A stretch of 64,000 bases of DNA from Laburnicola sp. R22_1 (lineage: Eukaryota > Ascomycota > Dothideomycetes > Pleosporales > Didymosphaeriaceae): the NCBI GenBank assembly GCA_014281115.1, contig JACONQ010000008.1, positions 2,728,001 to 2,792,000 on the forward strand, written 5' to 3'. Position 1 is the first letter of the stretch, and each line of letters opens with the position of its first letter. Position numbers and translations under genes: made by a program. A model generated the notes under the pieces. The model saw only the letters and a program-made list of their open reading frames with translations, searched no databases and was not told the origin of the DNA. Below, in pieces: positions 11,542-20,841 of this stretch.

Positions 11542-12062
11542 AACGTACGCCTCGAGCTCGGCAGGCGAACCCTACGAGGCGCGCCAGAGACGCGAACAAG
11601 CCGCTAGCATCCTCGCGAGCCTGGAGCTGCTCGTCTGGCACTCGAATGCGAGGAACGAGGTGTGTGTGCTACTCCCGCCCCGTTGATCTTCTCCTTTTCC
11701 TTGCGCACCGTACCTACTGGGCTGGCACGATGTTGTACCGATTTACGCGAGGGCTACACCACATCTCACCTCCTACTTTACATTTCTTCCGCGCTACGTT
11801 CTCAGCGACGACACGCATGCGAGATGCTTTGCTCTTTTTCTGATGGCAGCAGAGCGTGTCGCAGACGCGGCGACATTTCCAGAACGTGGTGCTTGGCCTG
11901 CCGGACGACGAAGTCCTGTGGAAGGAGGAATACGACGTCCCCACCGAGCAGCGGGTGAAGGATGGCACCTTGGGCGATGCCAGTTCCACGCCGAGTGCGA
12001 AAGGGAGCCCCGCGCGGAGTGCAAAGGGTAAAGAGAGGGAGAAGGGGAAGAAGAGGGCGTGA
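11450..12062 (+). CDS. Small uncharacterised fungal protein, spliced
   Basis: Exon 11450-11659 (70 codons, phase 0), then an intron of ~190 nt with donor GTGTGT, then a second exon to the stop at 12060-12062. The acceptor is a NAGNAG tandem, so exon 2 begins at 11850 or 11853, giving 141 or 140 residues. The product runs from 'MPHNHQYLNTVL' through 'LASLELLVWHSNARNE' and 'QTRRHFQNVVLGLP' to a Lys-rich tail. The central part is an amphipathic, regular-looking segment that I take as conserved coding sequence, but I cannot name a family. It starts inside the 3' end of the preceding ORF in a different frame. Either the genes overlap on the same strand or the upstream gene ends earlier. Confidence 0.55.
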
Positions 12063-13142
12063 GTTCTCGGGGTCGGTGGTTTCAGCATCTCCGTGGTGAC
12101 GCGCAAAAGTGGTCATTCAAAGGCGTTTCTTGTTGTTCATGGGATTTGTGGGAGGTCAAGGCGTTTATGCTGTTTGGTGTTCATGGTGTTTCGAGGCGGT
12201 CATGGCTTTCTGATGAGGCGTTTATGACTGCTAGGACTTTCAAGGCGTCCAGCCAGTGCGGGTCCATTCATGGCGGTCACGGGCATGCATGGGATCAAGG
12301 GCATTCACGGTGCTTAAAAGTGCAAAGCGTTTCTATAGTCCTTAGGCTTCAAGTTGCTAGAATATCACAGATCGCCGGCATGAACCATCTGATGCACCTG
12401 CAAAGGCATATGCACGTGACATGATAAGGCATTATGTAAGCTCATCAACCTCAACCCAGACGGCGCGCGAGGACAGCCGCCACAGAACACATGCACCAAG
12501 TGAGGTATGAAGCTGAAATCACGCACAGGGGTTCACAGGGCCCTCATAAGCTTAGTCCAATGACGTAAAGAAAAATTCATTCGTAGTCTTGACCAGAACT
12601 TGCATAGGCTGCCAGCGACGGTGAGGTCGAAGGTGACAACATGCGATAACCCGATGCATCTAACGACACAAGAAGTCTGAGATCACACGGGAACGCTTGG
12701 GGTCTCCAATGCCTTGGTTGTGTCGTACAATCGATCTCCACCAGAGGCCGCCCACGGTTGAAGCTCAAGCGAGCTTGGAGAGCACCAGCACTCTAGCAGT
12801 CGTGCACAACCGTTGCGATCGCGGTAAAATCCGGGCTGCTATCATAATGTGGCTGGGACAGTCGATCAAGACATGTGCGTAGGCTCTCCGGGGTCGGGTG
12901 CATGCAGTGTAGGAGCCCTGACGGACAGGGTGGGTGTGGTCTTGGCAGGCTGCCCCCCCAACACTTAAGCTGCGCACGCCCACCTCTCCCTCCCTCCCTC
13001 TTACTCCCCACTCCCACTCCCACCAAACCATCTCCCCCGGCCACACATCCACCCCTGAACATCTTTAAACACCTTTGGTAATCACTTCGGACTCTTCGTG
13101 ACTCTTTTACGTCGGTGATAATCTTGTCGTTCCTGCTTCACC
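12063..13142. other. Intergenic region with degenerate AGGCGTTT repeats
   Basis: No supported gene. Between 12121 and 12250 the motif AGGCGTTT or close variants (AGGCGGTC, AGGCGTCC) recurs five times at 22-38 base spacing, each preceded by TCAA, TCG or TGATG. The last ~130 bases are pyrimidine-rich and run into the leader of the gene at 13143. Confidence 0.5.
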
Positions 13143-13700
13143 ATGCCGTCGCCGTCGTCGTCCTCGACCTCGCTGTCGGCCACATCTCTTACTTCGACCA
13201 AACCACCCTCTTCGTATCGGCAAACCGATTACTACGATGGCAGAGGCTTCCGAACTTTTGAGTCTCGTCGACGATTACCGACGCTCGCGTCAATGAAGTC
13301 ACCTCAGCCAGTCCACGGCCTTGCCTCAACACCAATGATATCCTCAGCGACTGCATCTTCAGAAAGCTATGACTTCGCGTCCGGAGTCGCTGAGCTTCGG
13401 TCATCCTCATCGTCCCGGCGGCCCAACTTGCAACGACATGATCACGTGACGCCGAGATCATCAAAGTCGAAAGTCCACGTAGTGATCGTGCAGGGATCCA
13501 CTTCGCCCAAGCGGAACAACCAAGACACCATGCCTCAGCGGCCCTTCGTAGATGTGTCGACGCCTCCCCCAACACCCAAGATTGGACGGCTACCAACGCC
13601 AGACTTGGATGATCTGGACGAGCGACCATTCTGCGATTGCTGCTCCCGGGTGCAGGCGGTGAAGTACTGTGCAGGTTGCAGATGCGAATTGGGCCGGTGA
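13143..13700 (+). CDS. Uncharacterised Ser/Pro-rich protein with C-terminal cysteine cluster
   Basis: Intronless ORF of 185 residues in good start context (CACC-ATG). The first 160 residues are Ser/Thr/Pro-rich and probably disordered. The last 22 hold six cysteines in the pattern CxCC-x8-CxxCxC (C164, C166, C167, C176, C179, C181), compatible with a small zinc-binding knuckle. A 'PPTPKIGRLPTPDLDDLDE' stretch just before it resembles a linear interaction motif. I do not recognise the family. The ORF is preceded by a pyrimidine-rich leader and followed by a T-rich 3' flank, which supports a real gene. If the zinc knuckle is real, a role as a small adaptor is possible, but this is inference. 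Confidence 0.6.
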   Translation: MPSPSSSSTSLSATSLTSTKPPSSYRQTDYYDGRGFRTFESRRRLPTLASMKSPQPVHGLASTPMISSATASSESYDFASGVAELRSSSSSRRPNLQRHDHVTPRSSKSKVHVVIVQGSTSPKRNNQDTMPQRPFVDVSTPPPTPKIGRLPTPDLDDLDERPFCDCCSRVQAVKYCAGCRCELGR

Positions 13701-14042
13701 AGGAATGGTGTTGATCGCTTTTCTCCCTTCATTTTTGTTCCCTCTCCGTCATTGATGAGACATCGGCTCGATGCTGTCTTGAAATTCTTTGTACCGATTA
13801 ATGGCATGTCGGTCTTGGCATGTCGCCATGTTGTTCCTATTTCCTTTTGTCCTCTAAATACTGGCGTTAGTATAGGAAGATATGTGCATTGGGTTATTAT
13901 GGAGTACATTGCATGTCGGATATCAAGGCTGCTGCGAATGGATCCATTGCTCTACACATACCTTGCTTGATTGGTAAGTAAACTCGAGTGCATGAGTCTG
14001 GTATCAGCGATGTGGTCCACGAGTAGCGCATCTCAGGCCGAT
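13701..14042. other. Convergent intergenic spacer
   Basis: The 342 bases between the stop of the plus-strand gene at 13700 and the stop of the minus-strand gene at 14043. It is T-rich at first and holds no other signal I can support. Confidence 0.6.
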
Positions 14043-14666
14043 TTACTCCTGCGGGCGCTCGCTCTCTACGACGAAATATTTCCCAGCCTTCCGCTCTGCA
14101 GACCCAAGCACATTCCAGCCCTCGACATCCGAAGCATCAACAGGAGTTTGATCCCTCTGTATGCGCTTATGGTGCTTTCCGATAACCTTCTCTTTAGCCA
14201 AAGCATCTTTGAGTGTCTCCAGGGTGATGGTCTGTTCCTGCTCTGCAGCCGCAGTCTCGTCTCTAATGGCCCGTAGTGGCTTCACGCCCGCCGTGTCAAC
14301 CTGTTGTATCTCCCCCACGAAATGCAGCTGCCCCGAGAGAGTCGACAGCATTTTGTCTTCTTCGTCTTGAGACTTGGGGAGTGGAAGAGCGGATAGACGG
14401 AGGAGATGGTGCAGCTGCTGTGGGGTGACTTTGGGAGCGTCGGGCGCTTGCTTCGCGGGAGGGAGAAGCGATTCAACGGACCAGGTCGGCTTGGATAAGA
14501 GCGCTTCAAGTTCGTCGTTGCTCATTCGACGCTGGGAGGGTACCGGTGCTGCTCCCGTAGCAGTCTGCGATTGCGCAAGTCGCGCGGACGTGTGAATGGA
14601 AGCTGTTTGGTGTTGGACGGGTCGCAGTATGCATTTTGAGCAAACAAAAGCGCGTCGCAGAGCCAT
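14043..14666 (-). CDS. Mitochondrial Glu-tRNA(Gln) amidotransferase subunit (GatC-like, Gta3 type)
   Basis: Predicted small subunit of the mitochondrial GatCAB-type transamidosome, which converts Glu-tRNA(Gln) to Gln-tRNA(Gln). The ORF extends further upstream, but the ATG at 14666 begins a classic mitochondrial presequence (Arg-rich, no acidic residues: 'MALRRAFVCSK...ASIHTSARLAQ'). This gives 207 residues. 'SNDELEALLSKPTWSVESLLP' matches the fungal Gta3-type lead-in. The segment 'LHHLLRLSALPLPKSQDEE' plus 'LHFVGEIQQVDTAGVKPL' matches the GatC helical core (leucine-rich helix, then V[D/E]TxGVxP). No introns. It is divergent from SEC17 with 324 bp between the two start codons. The function is assigned from the GatC-like core; the fungal-specific name is less certain. 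Confidence 0.8.
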   Translation of the reverse strand: MALRRAFVCSKCILRPVQHQTASIHTSARLAQSQTATGAAPVPSQRRMSNDELEALLSKPTWSVESLLPPAKQAPDAPKVTPQQLHHLLRLSALPLPKSQDEEDKMLSTLSGQLHFVGEIQQVDTAGVKPLRAIRDETAAAEQEQTITLETLKDALAKEKVIGKHHKRIQRDQTPVDASDVEGWNVLGSAERKAGKYFVVESERPQE

Positions 14667-14990
14667 ATCGGGCTCTTGGTTTATCCGAATCTGATCGCCG
14701 ACAAATGGATAGGGAGATGCAGGAAAGCTGTGACAGAATGCTTGATTGCAAAGGAGTGAAGTTGGCCTTCCGCGATACCTAACTCGGCTGCGCACCGAGG
14801 TCCCGCCGCAGCCCAGCGGGCCCACCGCACGGACCCACGAGTCAAGCGTCATCTTCGACCTGATGCGGCAGCCACCTGTCTCGACCAAACATCACTTGCC
14901 CGCCCTCAACTCTGGAAATACCACCAGATTGCACTCTCGTATATACCCACGAATCAGTAAATACCAAGAGGCTGCCGGAAATCACTCAGT
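14667..14990. promoter_or_regulatory. Bidirectional promoter between GatC-like gene and SEC17
   Basis: The 324 bases separate two divergent start codons (14666 minus, 14991 plus), so both promoters must lie here or overlap the coding sequences. The middle is GC-rich (CCCGCCGCAGCCCAGCGGGCCC around 14801-14823). I see no clear TATA box. Confidence 0.6.
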
Positions 14991-16260
14991 ATGGCTGGAG
15001 ATCCGAGAGCATTGCTCCGACAGGTGGGGGAGCTCTGGAACCTAGCCACAAAGCCAGATATCTGGTGCTGATATGTCGAACAGGCAGAACAGAGCCTCTC
15101 GAAGGCCGGCGGCGGATTCAGTTTCTTTGGCGGTCGGCAAGAGAAGTGTACGAGATTACTCGAAGTGTAACAGGTGCCAGGGCTGACTGGTGTGATAGAT
15201 GAGGCAGCAGCCGATCAGTTTATCGCTGCGGCAAATGCATTCAGAATGCAGAAGATGGGTATGATCAAACCACATCATCTAAATTTCTTATCTTCAACGC
15301 CTGAAGACTAGGTTATACTGTGTCAGAAGCTAATGTAACATGTAGGCAAGGAGGCCGGCGAAGCATTCGAGAGAGCAGCAGCAGTGCAAAAGCAGAACCT
15401 AAACGAGCCCGACGACGAAGCAAACTCACTCTCTGAAGCCTTCAGTACGCTCCCTCGTCCGTGTTCCAAGGTCACGTGAAACTTACCTATCCGCAGAGGC
15501 ATACCGCAAAGACGACCCCGAGGCCGCAGCACGGTGTCTAGACCGAGCCATCGCGCACTACTGCGCCAAAGGCAACTTCCGCCGTGCAGCGACCCACAAG
15601 CAGAATCTCGCCGAGCTCTTCGAGGTCGAGCTAGGCGACAATGCCCGCGCAGCTGCCGCATACGAGGAAGCCGCCGGTTGGTATGAGAGTGTATGTCCAC
15701 CCCTTCCTCCTCTCCCTCCATCTCTATCCCACGTCCATGCTAACTCCTTATGACAGGACAACGCCGAAGTACATCCCCCCACCTCCCTTGTTCCCCCCAC
15801 CACTTTTTGGCACAACACTAACCCCCCACCCCCCACCCAGGCCCTCGCCAACAAACTCTGGCTCAAAACAGCCGACCTCACCGCCCTCGAAGGAAAAGAC
15901 TACTACCACGCCATCTCCCTCTACGAGAAAGTCGCAAAATCCTCCATCAACAACAACCTCATGCGCTGGTCCGTCAAAGAATACCTCCTCAAAGCCGGCA
16001 TCTGCCAGCTGTGCACCGGCGACGAGGTCGGCGCCACAGCCGCGCTGGACAGGTACCGTGATCTCGACCCGAGCTTCCCGCAGCAGAGGGAGCATCAGCT
16101 GTTGGTCGATTTGCTGCAGGCGGTTAAAGATGCGGATCAGGAGGTTTTTGCTGATAAGCTGTTTCAGTATGATCAGTTGAGTAAGTTGGATAAGTGGAAG
16201 ACGACGATGTTGTTGCGGATTAAGGGCGCTATTGAGAGTAAGGAGGAGGACTTTTCTTAA
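14991..16260 (+). CDS. SEC17: Alpha-SNAP, vesicular fusion protein Sec17
   Basis: Adaptor that recruits the ATPase NSF/Sec18 to SNARE complexes so they can be disassembled after membrane fusion. Seven exons: 14991-15023, 15084-15147, 15199-15258, 15346-15444, 15497-15690, 15757-15768 and 15841-16260, giving 293 residues (yeast Sec17 is 292). Recognisable features are the N-terminal membrane-interaction loop 'GGGFSFFGG', the TPR-like repeats 'AADQFIAAANAFRMQK', 'FRRAATHKQNLAEL' and 'RWSVKEYLLKAGICQL', and the C-terminal 'LDKWKTTMLLRIK' that stimulates Sec18. Exon 6 is only 12 nt (four codons, DNAE). Leaving it out would break the alignment to yeast by exactly four residues, and it is flanked by CAG and GTACAT. 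All phases agree. Convergent with the DUF726 gene; their stop codons are 217 bp apart. Confidence 0.95.
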
Positions 16261-16477
16261 GTATGTGGTTAGGGAGGCTAGGGAACGAGCATTCACGGTG
16301 ACGCTGGGCTCAGATGAGGTTGCGGGCTGTCGGCATTACTGCGACGACGGTATGGCCATTTTCTTGTGTAGATTTCGATCACTATCTATACAGTACGATA
16401 TGAAACCGCTCTTTTACCATTACTAAGTCTATGTGCCATATTCCTTACAATGCCCATCTAACCTGTGCGCCATCCCC

Positions 16478-18652
16478 TCACCCTTTCGCACCCACCTCAT
16501 CATTCTCCTTAGCCCTCTTCTCCAGCTCCACCATCTTCTCCGCCTCGGTCCTCTCCTCCTTCCCATTCGACCACATCGTCCCCACATTCATCTTCTCCAT
16601 CGCCCAACTCATAATACTCTCCTCATTCCTCTTCTCCACCTCCTTCTCCAACTGCGCCTTCTCCTCATCCCCATCGACATCGACATCCCCACCCTTCCCC
16701 TCACTCGCTTTCTTCTCCATAGCCTCCACAGCCCTCATCTCGCTTTCCTCCTGCTCCACCTCCGCCACATCGATATCCTCGAACCCAATCTTCTTAAGAA
16801 TACTCCCCGTCAAATAGCGATACTGCAAGTGCCCACTCACCATCTCCGAAACATCGACATTCTGCACGCCCTGCACACCAAGCACAGGCTGCAGCCCCGC
16901 GACGCCAAGCTGCACGCTAGAAGTGCGGTACAAAAACGCGAGGACGTAGTCGTTTGTCGAGAAGACGTTGACGACCCTGCCGCTGACAACGCTGCGGACG
17001 GAGCGCCAGTCTTCGGTGTCTGAGGGGCACGGCGACCCGAGGAGGACGACGTTGTCGACGAGGCCGAAGGCTCTGCGCTTAGCGAGGGTCTGGAGGCAGG
17101 CGAAGATGAGGCGGGCGCCGAGGGAGTAGCCGATGAGGGTGACGGGGCGTTCGCCTTGGACTTTGTTGATGAGGGCGTCGGCGAGGACGTAGCCTGCTTT
17201 GGAGGCGCGGTGCTTTGCTACGGAAAAGGGGTTGTCGAGGATGGACGAGATTTTGAGGAGGCCGAGGGGCCAGAGGCCGGCTGTGAGGGCGCCGAATACG
17301 GTGTGACTCATGATTTGGGATTTGGCGTACGACCAGGCTGCGCTTTTGACGAAGCTGTCCATGGAATTGCCGAGCTTGAGGAGCGATTCGAGTTCCCAGC
17401 GGAGGGCGAAGCCTTCGATGCTGGGATCCATGTAGCGCCACGGCACGACGACTTCTTCTTTGCTGGTGAGCCAGCCTGAGATGGCGATGGCGACGCGCAG
17501 ACGGCGGAATTCCTTGTCCAGTTTTCGCGGCTGGTTGAAGTTATGAATCGGTATGAAGCCGAAATCCTCAACCTGCCTGGCGTAGTCGTCCATAGCCTGG
17601 CTCGTCATCTTGGCTCCATATGCGCCGAACAGACCCCCTACGAGCACCGATGACGATGCGAGCGTGCCCAGGTATCCTGCTGCTGCTGTGGCTCCGAGAC
17701 CCAGGCCGCCCATCACAGAGCCTATGCCCGCTGCTAGAAGAGGCGCTGCGAGACCGCCTGTTACGCCAATGAGGGCTGCGCCGGCGACGCCAGCGAGGCC
17801 AACTTTCCATTTGCGCGATGTGCTGGAGGATTCCGCCGCTTTTTGAGTTTCGGCGTCGGCGTTGAGTTGCTGAGAAGCGGCTTCAAGGAGGCCCCGTGCC
17901 ACCGTCTCCTCGTCGGTCTTTACAATGGAGAGACTGAGCTGGAGCGAGCTAGTGAGGTAAAGGAGAAGGACGCGGGAATGTGCCGAGTATGTCTCCAGAC
18001 TAAGTAGAATGAGGACGAGAGAGTGCAGAACCAACTTTCTCTTGTCCAGGTCCAGTTTCGTCAACACTGTCTCAACAGGCGGATATAACTCCTTGAACAC
18101 CACATCCTCGTCCTCTCCCTGATCGTCGATGCTGCGCAGACTCTTAAATCCGGCATCCGATCTTCGAATCGTTCTCTCGACATCGCCATCCTTTACCTGC
18201 CTGCTCTGCTCCGTCGCCTCCTCCCTCGAGTTCACCACCTCGCCCACCCTCCCTACGACTCTGCCCCTCCATTCATCAAAATACTTCAACATCTCCTTCT
18301 TCAACTCCTGCACCTCGGGTTTGGCAAGTTCCTTCTTTGCATCTTCCTGCCTCTTCTCCCTCTCTTTCTTAAGCTTATCCTGCTTCTCTACATCAACTTG
18401 TTCGACGTCTGTCGACGCAGCAGCCAGCGCGGCCTCTTCTGACTTCGCAGGCTTTGCTTCCAGAGGCGTTTCTTCGGGTGCGAACGTGGTGAGAAGAGTT
18501 TTGCGCATGGTTGCTGTTATGGTCGCGATGAGAAACGCAAGGTCGGCGCATTGGTCTGCTGTGAGGAGCGTCGTGAGAGATTGGTCTTGAGAGTCGGATT
18601 GCGAGGGCGATTTTGAGTGCCCAAAGGGCAGTTTGCTTTTGAAGCCCTGCAT
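16478..18652 (-). CDS. DUF726 alpha/beta-hydrolase family protein (Mil1/TMCO4-like)
   Basis: Intronless ORF; starting at the ATG at 18652 gives 724 residues. I preferred this start over an upstream in-frame ATG at 18823 because the extra 57 residues are atypical and overlap probable promoter. Layout: acidic, Lys-rich coiled region (~80-130); a long Gly/Ala hydrophobic stretch (~284-347) typical of the family's membrane segment; then the hydrolase-like domain with 'VTLIGYSLGARLIF' (GxSxG, Ser510) and 'VVLLGSPCP', 'NDYVLAFLYR', 'VSGHLQYRY'. A charged, Glu/Lys-rich tail follows. The yeast relative Mil1 (YFL034W) binds the AP-1 variant subunit Apm2 (established); TMCO4 is the human relative. The fold suggests a serine hydrolase, but no substrate is known. 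Confidence 0.87.
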   Translation of the reverse strand: MQGFKSKLPFGHSKSPSQSDSQDQSLTTLLTADQCADLAFLIATITATMRKTLLTTFAPEETPLEAKPAKSEEAALAAASTDVEQVDVEKQDKLKKEREKRQEDAKKELAKPEVQELKKEMLKYFDEWRGRVVGRVGEVVNSREEATEQSRQVKDGDVERTIRRSDAGFKSLRSIDDQGEDEDVVFKELYPPVETVLTKLDLDKRKLVLHSLVLILLSLETYSAHSRVLLLYLTSSLQLSLSIVKTDEETVARGLLEAASQQLNADAETQKAAESSSTSRKWKVGLAGVAGAALIGVTGGLAAPLLAAGIGSVMGGLGLGATAAAGYLGTLASSSVLVGGLFGAYGAKMTSQAMDDYARQVEDFGFIPIHNFNQPRKLDKEFRRLRVAIAISGWLTSKEEVVVPWRYMDPSIEGFALRWELESLLKLGNSMDSFVKSAAWSYAKSQIMSHTVFGALTAGLWPLGLLKISSILDNPFSVAKHRASKAGYVLADALINKVQGERPVTLIGYSLGARLIFACLQTLAKRRAFGLVDNVVLLGSPCPSDTEDWRSVRSVVSGRVVNVFSTNDYVLAFLYRTSSVQLGVAGLQPVLGVQGVQNVDVSEMVSGHLQYRYLTGSILKKIGFEDIDVAEVEQEESEMRAVEAMEKKASEGKGGDVDVDGDEEKAQLEKEVEKRNEESIMSWAMEKMNVGTMWSNGKEERTEAEKMVELEKRAKENDEVGAKG

Positions 18653-18902
18653 TTGGAATTGACCTGGGGACAAAGATTGCCTACAGAGCGTTGAGGTGGT
18701 TGTGTGTAGAGACGTGGAATGTTTATGGTGATGTGCTACTAGGATGACGTCGTAGTAGCGTAGCGGGGCAACCCCCTGCAGCCCTACATAAGTAGCTATG
18801 CTGAAAATAGCAATTAGTGACAATCGCAGCTTGCAGCCGTAAAGAGAGCAAACGTAGGTCCAAGAACATGTTGATATGGTAAGTCAAGGACAAGTATATT
18901 GG

Positions 18903-20111
18903 TTACCATCCTCCTGCTTTCCCTAACGTTGGATTCCTGCCACCAGCCGGAAAATTTCTAGCGCTCAAGAAGACACCCTTCACTGCTCGTATATCATTCT
19001 TCAAAACCTCTATCTGATCATCCTTTCCATCTCTACTCTTTGGCAGCCCATATGTGCCGCCATAGAATCCCATCGAGCTTGAATGGTACTGGCTCGAGTA
19101 GCTCATCTCGCTCAAGTACGTGTTGAAATTCGCCAAATTCGTCTTCAATGAATCCGCAGAAGCGCTGTCGTTGGATCGCGTCGACTGTAGTTCGCGGAGG
19201 TGCGAGGTTAGAATCTTGAGTCTGTTCTCGTGAGCCTTCACGAGACTGTCATCTTCCGCATTCGACTCTAGCGACGGCCTTCGTGAGAGCGTGGGCGTCG
19301 TTTGCGTGCCAAAGTCCCGGTGGTAAAGCTCGGTAGGGTCTGAATCGGCTTCTGAGATGTCGTCTGCCTCGTCGGAGACCTTGGACTTTGCCTGTGTCGC
19401 AGGGTCGACGGACGCCGCATCTCGCAAGCGTTCGTTCAACTTGTCCAGCTGTGCCCGTGTGTGGCTCGCAAAGTCATGCCGTGACTCGGTCAGATTCTGA
19501 GTCATGGGGCCTATTATAAAGTTCGACAGTCCGTATATGGTCGCAATAAGACCACCGGTAATGTATGCTGTATTCAGCAGGCGCCGCGTTGTGATGAGCG
19601 GGGGCTGTTGTGTAGGCTGTGCTAGAAACTCGGGGTATGTGACAATCGGTGGGATGTCGCGGGACTGTGGTTGCGATACGGGTGCTTGGGCGGGTTTGGG
19701 GGGAGCCTTTGCAAGGTTAATGGTGTGGCATGGCCCAGGGAGGCTTCGAAGACTCACAGTTGGCCACGCCCGCTCGCCCGCCTCTGCAAGATCTGGGGAT
19801 GCGTCTTCTGCGGTCTCCCTTGATAGCAACTTCTCAATGTCGTCCACATTCACACCCTTGGACTCTAAGAACTCGGCCTTCTTCTCGCGCGGCGCATCGC
19901 GAATGGCGGGGTCTTGGAGAAATTTGGCGGCCTGTTCTAGCAGGGGCGCGTCGTGTGACTCTGCTTGCAGTGCCTCTTCGCTCGCTGACTCCTCGGCGTC
20001 CGGTACTGGGCTACCCTCTGGCTCCTGCTCCGATGATGGCTGCTCTGTGGGTGCAGGCGCAGTGGCGGCTTGCGGGCGCTGCCACGAGGGAATGGCCGGT
20101 TTGCTAGACAT
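18903..20111 (-). CDS. PEX14: Peroxin of the Pex14/Pex17 (Pex33) family, peroxisomal docking complex
   Basis: Component of the peroxisomal matrix-protein import docking complex, which binds cargo-loaded Pex5. Exons 20111-19758 and 19706-18903 give 385 residues. The N-terminal Pex14 domain (residues ~55-96) is clear: 'AAKFLQDPAIRDAPREKKAEFLESKG'-type sequence followed by 'DDIEKLL'. After a Pro-rich linker comes 'RDIPPIVTYPEFLAQP', a membrane segment at ~163-184, and coiled-coil-prone sequence to the C-terminus. The intron (19707-19757, 51 nt) is a multiple of three and contains no stop, so it can be read straight through. Splicing is inferred from GTGAGT, the ATTAAC branch site and AAAG acceptor. 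Fungi may carry both a canonical Pex14 and a Pex14/17 hybrid (Pex33). The 'IVTYPEFL' motif leans toward the hybrid type, so the symbol is approximate. Confidence 0.85.
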   Translation of the reverse strand: MSSKPAIPSWQRPQAATAPAPTEQPSSEQEPEGSPVPDAEESASEEALQAESHDAPLLEQAAKFLQDPAIRDAPREKKAEFLESKGVNVDDIEKLLSRETAEDASPDLAEAGERAWPTVSLRSLPGPCHTINLAKAPPKPAQAPVSQPQSRDIPPIVTYPEFLAQPTQQPPLITTRRLLNTAYITGGLIATIYGLSNFIIGPMTQNLTESRHDFASHTRAQLDKLNERLRDAASVDPATQAKSKVSDEADDISEADSDPTELYHRDFGTQTTPTLSRRPSLESNAEDDSLVKAHENRLKILTSHLRELQSTRSNDSASADSLKTNLANFNTYLSEMSYSSQYHSSSMGFYGGTYGLPKSRDGKDDQIEVLKNDIRAVKGVFLSARNFPAGGRNPTLGKAGGW

Positions 20112-20841
20112 TTGCGGTTCTATGCAGAGACAAGCAAGTGAGAAGAGGTGAGGTGCAGGCAATGGTCGGAAGTGCGCGTGAAGCTGCACAGGCTGGGACC
20201 GAGGTCTGCGGCGAGATGCGCCAGGCCGCTTTGGGGCTGAACGTTCTCCGAGCTCTGGCGATGGCAACGCAGCCCGCAGCCCGCAGCCCACAGCCCATCG
20301 GCGAATTCCCAGCACCTGCTGCCGCGCCGCAGAGCTATCGCCATCATCTAATCAGTATATTGCCATCCTATCATTCTCGCATATACTTTGGCCATGGCAG
20401 ATCGGGCCGCCAAGCGCTTACGGCGCCTCAGCACTGATTATGACGAGTCCGAGGGCGCGGACGATTGGACCTTGGGGAGAGACAATGGCTTGAGCAGCAG
20501 CAATGCTCCCAGGTATGTGGCTGGCCGGACCCGACTGCGACCGCCCCAGACCGTGCCGGTGCGACGTAGAGACGCCCGCCTCGCCCACGGCGCAAAACCA
20601 CCCCGTCGCCCATATCCACGACAACTTCACCACCCCACGCCCTTGGTATCCCTGCCTCGCCCGAGGGACGCGCCGGCACCAGCTTCCGTTGATCCTACGC
20701 ACACTCACCTGGGCCTGCCGCACCTCCCCCAGCTGGCCTGCTCCACCGCCACTCCCACCACTACCACCACTACCACCACTACCACTCTCACCACTCCCAC
20801 TACTCCCACCACCACTACCACACTCCCACCCTGCCGCAGCC
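20112..20841. promoter_or_regulatory. Divergent promoter region of PEX14-like gene and IES2, with a long upstream ORF
   Basis: Separates two divergent genes. An ATG at 20394 opens a frame (start 'MADRAAKRLRRLS') that runs past the IES2 start in another frame, so a transcript starting upstream of 20394 would carry an overlapping upstream ORF. A GTATGT donor at 20513 could instead splice to an acceptor ending at 20882 (branch CTAAC just upstream) and join the IES2 frame, giving an alternative N-terminus. Confidence 0.5.
20753..20828. repeat. CCACTAC/CCACTCC pyrimidine-rich repeat tract
   Basis: Imperfect repeats of CCACTAC, ACCACT and CACTCC ending 14 bases before the IES2 start codon. Probably part of the transcribed leader or of an optional 5' intron. 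Confidence 0.75.

Noticed and set aside
16433..17023. Plus-strand Leu/His/Arg-rich ORF of 196 codons
   Set aside because: Antisense shadow of the 3' part of the DUF726 gene.
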